Below, piece after piece: positions 1 to 6,724 of a DNA stretch of 36,952 nucleotides. Under the pieces are notes generated by a model, which did no database searches, was not told the DNA's origin, and saw nothing but the letters and a program-made list of their open reading frames with translations. This stretch comes from AC-32 sp035473395 (GTDB lineage: Bacteria > Actinomycetota > Thermoleophilia > Gaiellales > Gaiellaceae). Location: positions 1 through 36,952 of the forward strand of contig DATIOF010000019.1 of assembly GCA_035473395.1 (NCBI GenBank), written 5' to 3'. The position numbers and the translations under genes are program-made. Within the stretch, counting starts at the first letter, position 1; every line of letters begins with the position of its first letter.

Positions 1-1716
1 GCTCGGCTCGACACCGGGAACGAGCGCGCAGAAGACCCACGCCACCTCGCCTTTCACCTCGTGCGGCACGCCGACGGCGGCGGCCTCGGCCACCGACGGA
101 TGGGCGACCACGGCCGACTCCAGCTCTGCGGGCCCGAGCCGCTTGCCCGCGATGTTGAGCGTGTCGTCGGAGCGGCCGTGCAGGAACCAGTAGCCGTCCT
201 CGTCGACCGAAGCCCAGTCGCCGTGCACCCAGATCCCGGGCAGCCGCCGCCAGTAGGTGTCCAGGTAGCGCTCCGGATCGCGCCAGAAGCCGCGCGTCAT
301 CCCGGGGAACGGGCGCCGGCACACCAGCTCGCCGACCTCGCCGCGCACGGACCGGCCCTCGGAGTCGACGACGTCCATCGCCATCCCCAGCGCCGGGCCG
401 CCGAGCGAGCACGACTTGATCGGCGCCACGGGGGTGGGCGAGAGGAAGCACGCCCCGACCTCGGTGCCGCCCGAGCAGTTGATGATCGGACAGCGGCCGC
501 CGCCGACGTGCTCGTGAAGCCAGTGGTAGGGCTCCGGGTTCCACGGTTCGCCGGTGGTGACGAGCACGCGCAGCGACGAGAGGTCGTGGCGCTCGACGAG
601 CTCGGCGCCATGGGGGATCAGCGCGCGCACGAGGGTCGGCGAGAGCCCGAGGATCGAGACGCGCTCGGATTCGACGAGCCCCCAGAGCCGGTCCGCGGCG
701 GGCCAGTCCGGGGCGCCTTCGGCGAACACGACCGTGCAGCCGAGCGCCATCCCGCCGACCACCTCCCACGGGCCCATGATCCAGCCCATGTCGGTGACGA
801 AGTGGATCACGTCGCCGGGCCGCGCGTCGGCCTGGTAGGCGACCTCGCGCGTGATCGAGACCAGGAAGCCGCCCTGGACGTGGAGGACGCCTTTCGGCGG
901 GCCGGTCGTGCCCGAGGTGTACGTCAGCAGGTACGGGTGCTCCGAGTCGACCTCGAGGGGCTCGAGCTCGCCTGGTGACTCCGCGACGGCCTCGTCCCAG
1001 AAGACGTCGCGCCCCGGCTGCATCGGCACCTCGCCGCCGAGGCGCCGCCAGACGACCACGTGCTCGACCGAGGGCGACTCCTCGAGCGCCTCGTCGACGA
1101 GCGCCTTCATCGGCACCTCGCGGCCGCGCCGCAGCGAGCCGTCGGCGGTCACGATCACCTTCGCTTCGGCATGCTGAAGACGCGACGCGATCGCCGGCGC
1201 GGCGAAACCGGAGAAGACCGGCACCTGGATCGCGCCGAGGTGCGCGCACGCGTGCGAGGCGATCGCCACCTCGGGCGACATCGGCAGGAAGATCGCCACG
1301 CGATCGCCGGGCTCGACCCCGAGCCGGGCCAGCGCCTCGGCCAGGCGCGTCACCTCGTCCGACAGCTCCCGGTACGACACGGAGCGCCGCCGCCCGTCCT
1401 CGCTCTGCCACACCGCCGCCGCCTCGCCGGCGCGCTCTCCCCGCGCCCAGCGGTGCACGCAGTTCCAGGCGATGTTGACCCTGCCGCCGACGAACCAGGT
1501 CGCCCACTCGGGGCCGCGAGAGAGATCGACGACCTCGTCCCACGGCCGTGAGAACTCGAGCCCCAGGTCCTCGATCGCCGCCGGCCAGAACCGCTCGGGC
1601 TCGTCGGCCGAGAAGCGCACGAGCGACGCGTAATCCTCGAACCCGAGCTTGCGCGCGAGGCGCAGCGCGTTCGACCGCTCGCGGACATCGTCGCTCGGGG
1701 ACCAGATCACCTCCAC
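1..1716 (-). CDS. AMP-forming acyl-CoA/acetate-CoA ligase, C-terminus cut by window edge
   Basis: ANL-superfamily adenylate-forming enzyme that activates a carboxylate (probably acetate or another short acid) with ATP and CoA. The frame stays open for 572 codons from a GTG at 1716 to the window edge. The P-loop-like motif TSGTTGPPKG lies near residues 266-275, the NCSGGTEVG motif near residue 413, and a GDWA..D.DGYWFLHGRSDD hinge region followed by NIAGKRLGP near residues 500-525. The last roughly 70-90 residues, including the usual catalytic lysine region, lie outside the window. It is divergent from the MFS/TetR operon and shares its promoter region. The frame contains no ATG near the N-terminus. 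GTG 1716 is preferred because a TACGCT -10-like box lies 7 nt upstream (leaderless) and no ribosome binding site is visible; GTG 1710 is the alternative. Family is certain, substrate is not. Confidence 0.9.
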   Translation of the reverse strand, partial: MEVIWSPSDDVRERSNALRLARKLGFEDYASLVRFSADEPERFWPAAIEDLGLEFSRPWDEVVDLSRGPEWATWFVGGRVNIAWNCVHRWARGERAGEAAAVWQSEDGRRRSVSYRELSDEVTRLAEALARLGVEPGDRVAIFLPMSPEVAIASHACAHLGAIQVPVFSGFAAPAIASRLQHAEAKVIVTADGSLRRGREVPMKALVDEALEESPSVEHVVVWRRLGGEVPMQPGRDVFWDEAVAESPGELEPLEVDSEHPYLLTYTSGTTGPPKGVLHVQGGFLVSITREVAYQADARPGDVIHFVTDMGWIMGPWEVVGGMALGCTVVFAEGAPDWPAADRLWGLVESERVSILGLSPTLVRALIPHGAELVERHDLSSLRVLVTTGEPWNPEPYHWLHEHVGGGRCPIINCSGGTEVGACFLSPTPVAPIKSCSLGGPALGMAMDVVDSEGRSVRGEVGELVCRRPFPGMTRGFWRDPERYLDTYWRRLPGIWVHGDWASVDEDGYWFLHGRSDDTLNIAGKRLGPAELESAVVAHPSVAEAAAVGVPHEVKGEVAWVFCALVPGVEPS

Positions 1717-1723
1717 GGGGGCA

Positions 1724-1729
1724 AGCGTA
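1724..1729 (-). promoter_or_regulatory. -10-like box of the acyl-CoA synthetase (leaderless)
   Basis: TACGCT on the minus strand, followed by 7 nt and then the GTG start at 1716, so transcription would begin at or beside the start codon. The -35 position (about 1747-1752) has only a weak match and falls inside the first operator-like repeat. Confidence 0.45.
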
Positions 1730-1731
1730 AC

Positions 1732-1761
1732 TTGACCCCTTCGGCTAGTGCCCGCTAAGCT
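1732..1761 (+). promoter_or_regulatory. Putative promoter of the MFS-tetR operon
   Basis: TTGACC at 1732-1737, an 18-nt spacer, then TAAGCT at 1756-1761. The operator-like repeats at 1745-1758 and 1760-1773 cover the spacer, the -10 and the expected start point, so a bound repressor would block it. Confidence 0.45.
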
Positions 1762-1773
1762 AGTGGCAACTAA
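1745..1773. promoter_or_regulatory. Two tandem operator-like repeats, probable TetR sites
   Basis: CTAGTGCCCGCTAA (1745-1758) and CTAGTGGCAACTAA (1760-1773) are two copies of CTAGTGNCNNCTAA with 15-bp periodicity. Each copy is itself an imperfect inverted repeat (TAGT...ACTA in the second). They lie between the divergent synthetase and MFS genes, and the MFS operon encodes a TetR regulator, so autoregulation through these sites is the obvious inference. Confidence 0.5.
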
Positions 1774-1793
1774 CTTCACGACCGGGAGGCGGC

Positions 1794-3233
1794 GTGCGAG
1801 CGAGGATCTTCGCCGAGGAGAACAAGAAGTGGTGGACGCTGGGAGCGGTCTCGTTCGGCCTCTTCATGATCATGCTCGACAACACGATCGTGAACGTGGC
1901 GCTGCCCTCGATCCAGCGCGACCTCCACATCGGCATCTCCGAGCTCGAATGGGTCGTGAACGGCTACGCGCTCACCTTCGCGGTCCTGATGCTCACCGGC
2001 GGCAAGCTCGCCGACCTGCTCGGGCGGAGGCGCATCTTCATCGTCGGCCTCGTGATCTTCACGTCGGCTTCGCTCGCATGCGGGCTCGCGCCGAGCGCCG
2101 GCTTCCTGATCGGCGCGCGAGTCGTCCAGGGCGCCGGCTCGGCGCTGATGAACCCGGCGACGCTTTCGATCATCACCGCCACCTTCCCGCCGCGGCAGCG
2201 CGGGATGGCGATCGGGATCTGGGCCGGTGTCTCGGCGCTCGCGCTCGCGATCGGCCCGCTGATCGGCGGCGTGATCACCCAGCAGATCAACTGGAGCTGG
2301 ATCTTCTTCATCAACGTCCCGGTCGGGATCCTGGCGATCGTGGTGGCGCGCCTCGTGATCCACGAGTCGCGCGACACCTCAGCCGAGCAGCGCCTCGACC
2401 TGCCGGGGCTGATCAGCTCGGCGGTCGGCCTGTTCGCGCTGACCTACGCGCTGATTGAGGCGAACAAGTACGGCTGGACGTCCGCCCTCATCCTCGGCCT
2501 CTTCGCGCTCGCCGCCGTGGCGCTCACGGTCTTTGTGCTCCTCGAGCTGCACCAGCGCGTGCCGATGCTCGACCTCTCGCTCTTCCGCAATCCGACTTTC
2601 GCCGGAGCGAACACGGTGATGCTGCTCGTCGCGCTGGCGATGTTCGGCGTTTTCTTCTACGTCTCGCTGTTCGTGCAGAACGTGCTCGGCTACTCGCCGA
2701 CGCAGGCCGGCGCGACGTTCCTGCCGATGACCCTCTGCGTGGTCGTGCTCGCACCGATCGCCGGGCGGGTCAGCGACCGCTACGGGGCGCGCTGGCTGAT
2801 CGCGGCCGGAATGACGCTCGTCGCCGGCTCGCTCGTGATCTTCGCGCAGCTCGACCAGCAGTCGACCTTCTGGAACATCCTGCCGGGGCTGATCATCGGC
2901 GGCGCTGGGATGGCGATGTCGATGGCGCCGACGACCGCCACGGCCATGCACGCCGTCGCCGTCGACAAGGCGGGCGTCGGCTCGGCTGTCCTGAACAGCG
3001 CGCGCCAGGTCGGAGGCTCGCTCGGGATCGCCGTGATGGGCGCGATCATCGCCTCGTACGTGCACGTGCCGCCGACCGACCCCCGGGCGCTCGGCCAGTT
3101 CGTCGACGGCTTCCAGCACGCGTTGCTCGTTGCCGCCTGCATCGCGTTCTCGGCCGCGATCGTGGCCGCAGTGCTGCTGCGCAAGCCGGAGCATGCCGAC
3201 GAGTCGAGCCCGGCAGTGGAGCTCGCCGCGTGA
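1794..3233 (+). CDS. MFS drug:H+ antiporter, DHA2 (14-TM, EmrB/QacA) type
   Basis: Proton-driven multidrug efflux permease of 479 aa in the cytoplasmic membrane. The first helix carries LDNTIVNVALPSIQ, the DHA2 signature around the membrane-embedded acid. GGKLADLLGRRR follows as MFS motif A in the loop after helix 2. Many further hydrophobic segments bring the count close to the 14 expected of DHA2, and the protein ends in a short soluble tail. The GTG start at 1794 has a GGGAGG ribosome binding site at 1784-1789. The stop overlaps the GTG of the tetR gene (GTGA), so the two are translationally coupled, a classic self-regulated efflux cassette. The substrate cannot be told from sequence. Confidence 0.92.
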   Translation: MRARIFAEENKKWWTLGAVSFGLFMIMLDNTIVNVALPSIQRDLHIGISELEWVVNGYALTFAVLMLTGGKLADLLGRRRIFIVGLVIFTSASLACGLAPSAGFLIGARVVQGAGSALMNPATLSIITATFPPRQRGMAIGIWAGVSALALAIGPLIGGVITQQINWSWIFFINVPVGILAIVVARLVIHESRDTSAEQRLDLPGLISSAVGLFALTYALIEANKYGWTSALILGLFALAAVALTVFVLLELHQRVPMLDLSLFRNPTFAGANTVMLLVALAMFGVFFYVSLFVQNVLGYSPTQAGATFLPMTLCVVVLAPIAGRVSDRYGARWLIAAGMTLVAGSLVIFAQLDQQSTFWNILPGLIIGGAGMAMSMAPTTATAMHAVAVDKAGVGSAVLNSARQVGGSLGIAVMGAIIASYVHVPPTDPRALGQFVDGFQHALLVAACIAFSAAIVAAVLLRKPEHADESSPAVELAA

Positions 3234-3823
3234 GCTCGCGCCTCTCCGGGCCCGAGCGTCGCCAGGCGGTCGTCGAGACTGCCTGCCGCGTCTTCGCCAA
3301 GAGCAGCTATCGCGGCTCGACCACCGCGCAGATCGCCCGCGAGACCGGCGTCACCGAGCCGGTGCTCTACCGGCACTTCGCCTCCAAGCGCGCGCTCTAC
3401 CTCGCCTGCCTGGCCGCGGTCTGGGACCGGGTACGCGTGCTCTGGGAGACGGCGCTCGAGCGCGAGCAGGAACCGTCGAACTGGTTGCGGGCGATCGGCA
3501 AGGCCTACCTCGAGGAGCGCGGCGCCGCCCGGATCGTGATGGTCGACCTCTGGGTTCAGGCCTTGACCGAGGCCGCCGACGACCCCGAGATACGCCGCGC
3601 GCTGCGCGCGCAGGTGCGGGAGGTGCACTCCTTCGTCGCAGGCGTGATCCGCGGGGCCCAGGCTGCCGGCGGGATCGTGGCGGAGCGCGACGCCGACGCG
3701 GAGGCCTGGATCTTCATCTCGCTCGGCCTGCTGTCGACGATCGACCGCCGCCTCGGCAACCTGGTCGGCGACGAGTTCGACGACATCGTGGCCTCCCGCC
3801 GGGCCTGGATGACCGGCACCTAG
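3230..3823 (+). CDS. TetR/AcrR family transcriptional regulator
   Basis: One-component repressor of 197 aa. The N-terminal TetR helix-turn-helix is clear: RRQAVVETACRVFAKSSY followed by a T-x-x-x-I-A-x-E-x-G-V-x-x-x-x-L-Y-R-H-F pattern at about residues 24-46. The remainder is a helical ligand-binding and dimerisation domain. The GTG start overlaps the MFS stop by 4 bp, so it is co-translated with the pump it probably controls. The likely operator is the pair of CTAGTG repeats upstream of the MFS gene, which may also affect the divergent synthetase. A strong bidirectional terminator follows 10 nt after the stop. Confidence 0.93.
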   Translation: MSSRLSGPERRQAVVETACRVFAKSSYRGSTTAQIARETGVTEPVLYRHFASKRALYLACLAAVWDRVRVLWETALEREQEPSNWLRAIGKAYLEERGAARIVMVDLWVQALTEAADDPEIRRALRAQVREVHSFVAGVIRGAQAAGGIVAERDADAEAWIFISLGLLSTIDRRLGNLVGDEFDDIVASRRAWMTGT

Positions 3824-3825
3824 GC

Positions 3826-3998
3826 AAAAGAAAGCCCCCGGCTGCGGCTCCGGGGGCTTTTGGTTTTTGCGCTTTTTTGAGAGGCGACGGCCCGAAGGCC
3901 TTGGCTCTGCGGCCCAGCCACAACCTCCGGGCCTTCCGTCGCCAACTCTGGCGCGCCCCTTGCATCCCGTAAGCCTGGCGTCCGGCTGGGTGCAAGGT
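3826..3998 (-). ncRNA. Candidate structured small RNA (about 173 nt), family unrecognised
   Basis: A minus-strand transcription unit without a convincing ORF. A near-consensus promoter (TTGACG, 17-nt spacer, TATATT at 4033-4005) predicts a start near 3998. The transcript would first form a hairpin of 3997-3988 with 3968-3958 (7 bp, one bulged base, 3 bp). A long hairpin follows, closed by GGCGACGG/CCGTCGCC (3943-3936 with 3890-3883), with inner helices CCCGGAGG/CCTTCGGG and TGGCT/AGCCA. The transcript ends at a GC-rich terminator (3857-3834) followed by TTTCTTTT. The layout does not match 4.5S/SRP RNA (no GGAAGGAAGCAGCC-type tip), tmRNA, RNase P or the single-rod plan of 6S RNA. It lies between tetR and the HTH-TPR regulator gene and is divergent from the latter. 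Promoter, structure and terminator are seen; that it is an RNA gene is inferred. Confidence 0.5.
3834..3861. terminator. Bidirectional rho-independent terminator
   Basis: Stem GCCCCCGG (3834-3841) / CCGGGGGC (3850-3857) with an 8-nt loop. On the plus strand it is followed by TTTT and further T-runs, on the minus strand by TTTCTTTT. It can end the MFS-tetR operon from one side and the candidate small RNA from the other. Confidence 0.85.
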
Positions 3999-4004
3999 GG
4001 TCGG

Positions 4005-4033
4005 AATATAGACCTGTCCGCAGCAGGCGTCAA
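4005..4033 (-). promoter_or_regulatory. Near-consensus sigma70-type promoter of the candidate small RNA
   Basis: On the minus strand TTGACG (4033-4028), a 17-nt spacer, then TATATT (4010-4005). This is the closest match to consensus that I found in the window. The predicted start is an A near 3998. The -35 hexamer overlaps the first GTCAAGT repeat, so a factor bound there would affect this promoter. Confidence 0.6.
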
Positions 4034-4140
4034 GTAGCTCGGTCAAGTGATTTTGAGATCCGCCAGTTCACCCCGTTTGCGGCTCTCTTATGACCTTTTT
4101 GGGGGATATTCCGAAACAGACACTTGCGGATCAGTCAAGT
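4029..4140. promoter_or_regulatory. Three GTCAAGT repeats upstream of the HTH-TPR regulator gene
   Basis: GTCAAGT occurs at 4029-4035, 4042-4048 and 4134-4140. The first two are 13 bp apart, and the third faces an inverted ACTTG at 4122-4126. They flank the start region of both the candidate RNA and the regulator gene, so they may be operators for the adjacent HTH protein. A weak plus-strand promoter can be drawn (CAGACA 4117-4122, TATCGA 4140-4145) with its -10 abutting the third copy. Confidence 0.35.
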
Positions 4141-4166
4141 ATCGAGTTCACTTCGCCTGCAGGCCA

Positions 4167-5519
4167 ATGTCCTCCCGCATGTCCGCAACCCGCCAGCTTC
4201 GCCCCGCCGCCCAGCCCGGTAGCGCTCGTTTGGGCGAGCGCGTCCGCCAGCTGCGCGTGGCCGCGGGACTGACGCAGACCGATCTCGCCGGCGACCGTTT
4301 CTCCAAGGAGTACGTCAGCCAGATCGAGCGCGGGAAGACCAGGCCCACGCGCGAGACGATCGAGTGGCTCGCCAGCAAGCTCGGCGTGGACGCCGGTTTC
4401 CTCGAGCGCGGTGTCTCCGCCGACGAGCGCAGCCGGGTCGAGACGATGCTGGCCCGCGCCGAGGCGCTCACGAACGGCGAGCGCTACCCGGAGGCGCTGG
4501 AGGAGTACGAGAACATGCAGACCGCGCTGCTCGCCACGGGCGCAGTCGACCTCGAGGTTCGCGCGCTGTCGGGTTCCGCCTGGGCGATGGTCCAGAGCGG
4601 CGAGGTTCGCGGCGGGCTCTCAAGACTCGAGCAGGCACGTGAGCTCACTGAGCGCGCCGACTTCTCGGACATCGATCGCGCAGACCTGCTCTACCGCATG
4701 GGTGTCTGCCGCTACAAGCTCTCGAGCAACGCCACCGCGCTCGGGCTCTTCAACGAGGCGCTCGCGCTCGCCGAAGGCTCCAACCTGCCCTGCGACGCAC
4801 TGCGCGCCGAGATCTTCCATTCACGCGCGCTCTGCTACCGCAAGCAGCGCGACTTCGAGGCCGCCCGCGAGGATGTCGAACGGGCGCTCGAGCTTGCGGA
4901 GGCGCTCGACGACCGCCGCACGATGGCGGACGTGTTCCTGAACGCCTCGCTCGTCGCCGAGCGGATGGGCCAGTGGGTGCTCGCGCGCAGCTACGCCGAG
5001 CGCGCCCGCGGCCACTACCTCGAGCTGAACGATGGCCGCAACTTCGCCGGCGTGCTGAACAACCTCGGCGGCCTGAACCTGCTGCTCGGCCGGCCCGAGC
5101 AGGCGATCGAGCACCTGAAGGCCTCCTTCAGCGCCGCGCTCGAGGTCGACAGCATCGAGACCGCTGCACAGGCGGAAGGCTCCCTGGCGACGGTGCACCT
5201 GCACCTCGGCCAGTGGGACCAGGCGGAGGAGCTCGCGCGGCACGCGCTGAGCCTCCTGACCGACCGCGAGGATTACCTGCACGAGATCGCGCCGACCCAG
5301 CTCGTGCTGGGGCGCGCGCTCCTGGAGCAGGACAAGCTCGAGGATGCTGAGCAGTGGCTCCGCGCCTCCGACTCGAGCGCCGAGCGACTGGAGTCGATCG
5401 GCCATCGGGCGGCTGCCTGGATCGCGCTCGGCGACCTCGAGACCCGAAGGAACAATCAGCCAGAGGCTGCCCGGCTCTACCGCCTGGCTGCCGAGGCGCT
5501 ACAGGATGTCCGCTTCTAG
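4167..5519 (+). CDS. XRE-type HTH + TPR regulator, RRNPP-like architecture (module 1)
   Basis: Cytoplasmic DNA-binding regulator of 450 aa from ATG 4167. An N-terminal Cro/C1-type HTH (about residues 21-80: LGERVRQLR..GLTQTDLA..., VSQIERGKTRPT, LASKLGV) is followed by a long array of helical tetratricopeptide-like repeats to the C-terminus (about residues 90-445, recurring A..L..GR.E.A...L pattern). This HTH + TPR plan and length fit peptide-binding regulators of the RRNPP group as well as other HTH-TPR proteins. A peptide gene with a signal-like N-terminus starts 19 nt downstream, which supports the peptide-sensor reading by inference. The frame is open back to 4047, but the first 40 codons contain no recognisable domain and lie over the repeat/promoter region. 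ATG 4167 has a weak GCAGG 4 nt upstream; ATG 4179 is an alternative. A paralogue lies at 25884-27224. Confidence 0.85.
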   Translation: MSSRMSATRQLRPAAQPGSARLGERVRQLRVAAGLTQTDLAGDRFSKEYVSQIERGKTRPTRETIEWLASKLGVDAGFLERGVSADERSRVETMLARAEALTNGERYPEALEEYENMQTALLATGAVDLEVRALSGSAWAMVQSGEVRGGLSRLEQARELTERADFSDIDRADLLYRMGVCRYKLSSNATALGLFNEALALAEGSNLPCDALRAEIFHSRALCYRKQRDFEAAREDVERALELAEALDDRRTMADVFLNASLVAERMGQWVLARSYAERARGHYLELNDGRNFAGVLNNLGGLNLLLGRPEQAIEHLKASFSAALEVDSIETAAQAEGSLATVHLHLGQWDQAEELARHALSLLTDREDYLHEIAPTQLVLGRALLEQDKLEDAEQWLRASDSSAERLESIGHRAAAWIALGDLETRRNNQPEAARLYRLAAEALQDVRF

Positions 5520-5538
5520 GCAGATGAAGGAGGTGAAG

Positions 5539-5661
5539 ATGAACAAGGCACGCATGATCTCGTTCGTGGTCACGCTTTCCGTTCTGGTTGCGTCGTCCTC
5601 GGGCTTCGCTCGCGGACTGTGCATGTGGCTCGGCAAGGGAAGCAGCTGGTACGAGGGCTAG
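5539..5661 (+). CDS. Small secreted-peptide-like gene, candidate signalling peptide precursor (module 1)
   Basis: A 40-codon ORF starting 19 nt after the regulator stop, with an excellent AGGAGG (5528-5533) 5 nt before ATG 5539. The product has a basic N-terminus (MNKAR), a hydrophobic core (MISFVVTLSVLVA) and a possible signal peptidase I site after SSSGFA. The tail left after cleavage would be RGLCMWLGKGSSWYEG, 16 residues with one Cys and two Trp. No known family is recognised. Position, size and signal-like N-terminus match the precursors of RRNPP-type pheromones. A bacteriocin-like or other short membrane peptide is the alternative. The tail resembles that of the 28-aa peptide at 27344-27430 (Ser-Ser then Trp). 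Its reality as a gene is well supported by the ribosome binding site; the function is inferred. Confidence 0.65.
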   Translation: MNKARMISFVVTLSVLVASSSGFARGLCMWLGKGSSWYEG

Positions 5662-5717
5662 ACCGCCCAGGCGCGTTCGGAGCGGGGTCTGCGATGGCTC
5701 CGGACGCAGCCGGCCCA

Positions 5718-5752
5718 GGTCGAGCCGTGCTCCTGCTCAGCGGTTCTCGACC
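5718..5752 (+). terminator. Hairpin downstream of module 1, possible terminator
   Basis: Stem GGTCGAG (5718-5724) / CTCGACC (5746-5752), with an extra CCG/CGG inside after a 2-nt bulge. There is no T-run, so termination is tentative. The rest of 5662-5789 shows no gene. Confidence 0.3.
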
Positions 5753-5789
5753 TCTCCTGCGGCCGGCCTCTTCGGGGGCTCCTCGCGGC

Positions 5790-5795
5790 TAGACT
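5790..5795 (+). promoter_or_regulatory. -10-like box of the lipoprotein gene (leaderless)
   Basis: TAGACT, then 6 nt, then the GTG at 5802, with no ribosome binding site. The same TAGACT box precedes the PAC2 and proC genes at 6-7 nt. Confidence 0.5.
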
Positions 5796-5801
5796 CGGCC
5801 T

Positions 5802-6689
5802 GTGGGCCGGGTAATCGCCGTCCTCTTCGCGGCAGCGGCTCTCAGCGCCGGTTGCGGCGCCTCTCGCACCGCCCATGGCCTGACGCTCGACTCGATTCTC
5901 AAGCGTCCCGGGCCTGACATCGGCGTCACCGCCGGCGCCTCGGAGTTCGTCCCGGGCGAGGTTCGCTTTCCGTTCCTCGTGATCGCGACCAACGCCAAGC
6001 CGGTCGAGCGGCCGACGGCGTCGGTCTGGATTGCGAAGAGCCGAACGGGCAGGCCGTTCGAGCGCGTGAGCGCGAGGCTCGAGCCCATCGGCGTGCCCGG
6101 CCGCTCTGCGCCGGCGTTCGGGGGCGTGACGCGGCTCTACGTTGCGCACCTGAAGATCCCGCGGCCCGGTCGATACTGGCTCGTCGCGCAGCCGGTCGGC
6201 GCGAAGATCCAGGCGCTCGGCGCGCTTGACGTCTCCGCACGTTCCCGCAGCGTCGCGGTCGGCGCCCGCGCGCCGCGCTCGGAGACGCCGACGCTGGCGA
6301 CCGCGCCGGCGACACGGATCACGACGAGCCGCCCGCCCGACCTGCCGCTCCTGCGGTACTCGGTCGCCGAGTCGCTGGCGGCGCACAAGCCGTTCGTCGT
6401 TACGTTCGCCACGCCGAAGTTCTGCACCAGCCGCACCTGCGGGCCGGTGGTCGACGTGGTCGAGGCCGCGCGCAGGCAGTTCGCGGCGCGCGGGATCCGC
6501 TTCATCCACGTCGAGGTCTTCCAGGACAACGACCCGGCGCGGGGCTACAACCGCTGGATGCGGCAGTGGGGCCTCGTGACCGAGCCGTGGGTCTTCCTCG
6601 TCGGCCGTGACGGGCAGGTGCAGGCGAAGTTCGAAGGCTCGGTCTCGGAGGCCGAGCTCGCCGCTGCGATCCGCGCCCACCTGCTCTGA
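5802..6689 (+). CDS. Thioredoxin-fold lipoprotein
   Basis: Predicted exported lipoprotein of 295 aa. A short hydrophobic leader ends in the lipobox L-S-A-G-C (Cys18). A beta-rich region of about 130 residues, of the kind seen in periplasmic copper/redox proteins, comes next. The C-terminal thioredoxin-like domain (about 185-295) has FVVTFATPKFCTSRTCGPV, giving a Cys-x4-Cys pair rather than Cys-x2-Cys, and then the cis-proline region TEPWVFLVGRDGQV. It probably acts on the outer face of the membrane. The substrate is unknown, and a reductase, an assembly factor or a non-redox role are all possible. The GTG start is supported by the leaderless -10 box and by the position of the leader. It follows module 1 but appears to have its own promoter. 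Confidence 0.8.
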   Translation: MGRVIAVLFAAAALSAGCGASRTAHGLTLDSILKRPGPDIGVTAGASEFVPGEVRFPFLVIATNAKPVERPTASVWIAKSRTGRPFERVSARLEPIGVPGRSAPAFGGVTRLYVAHLKIPRPGRYWLVAQPVGAKIQALGALDVSARSRSVAVGARAPRSETPTLATAPATRITTSRPPDLPLLRYSVAESLAAHKPFVVTFATPKFCTSRTCGPVVDVVEAARRQFAARGIRFIHVEVFQDNDPARGYNRWMRQWGLVTEPWVFLVGRDGQVQAKFEGSVSEAELAAAIRAHLL

Positions 6690-6724
6690 GCGTTTGACGG
6701 ATCCCCGTCCTCGGGGAAGAACCA

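Noticed and set aside
3826..3998. Assigning the candidate small RNA to 6S RNA, SRP RNA, tmRNA or RNase P
   Set aside because: Size is compatible with 6S only, but it folds as separate hairpins rather than one rod with a central bubble; SRP tip motif, tmRNA tag frame and RNase P core are absent.
2780..4033. Minus-strand open frame (417 codons) spanning the end of the MFS gene, tetR and the small RNA region
   Set aside because: It is antisense to well-supported genes and reads through the terminator hairpin; composition is typical of a shadow frame.
3714..4046. Small basic ORF on the minus strand within the candidate RNA
   Set aside because: No ribosome binding site, very Arg-rich composition, and it would run across the terminator.
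4047..4166. N-terminal extension of regulator 1 by 40 codons
   Set aside because: It overlaps the repeats and divergent promoter region, has no ribosome binding site or domain, and the paralogue has no such extension.
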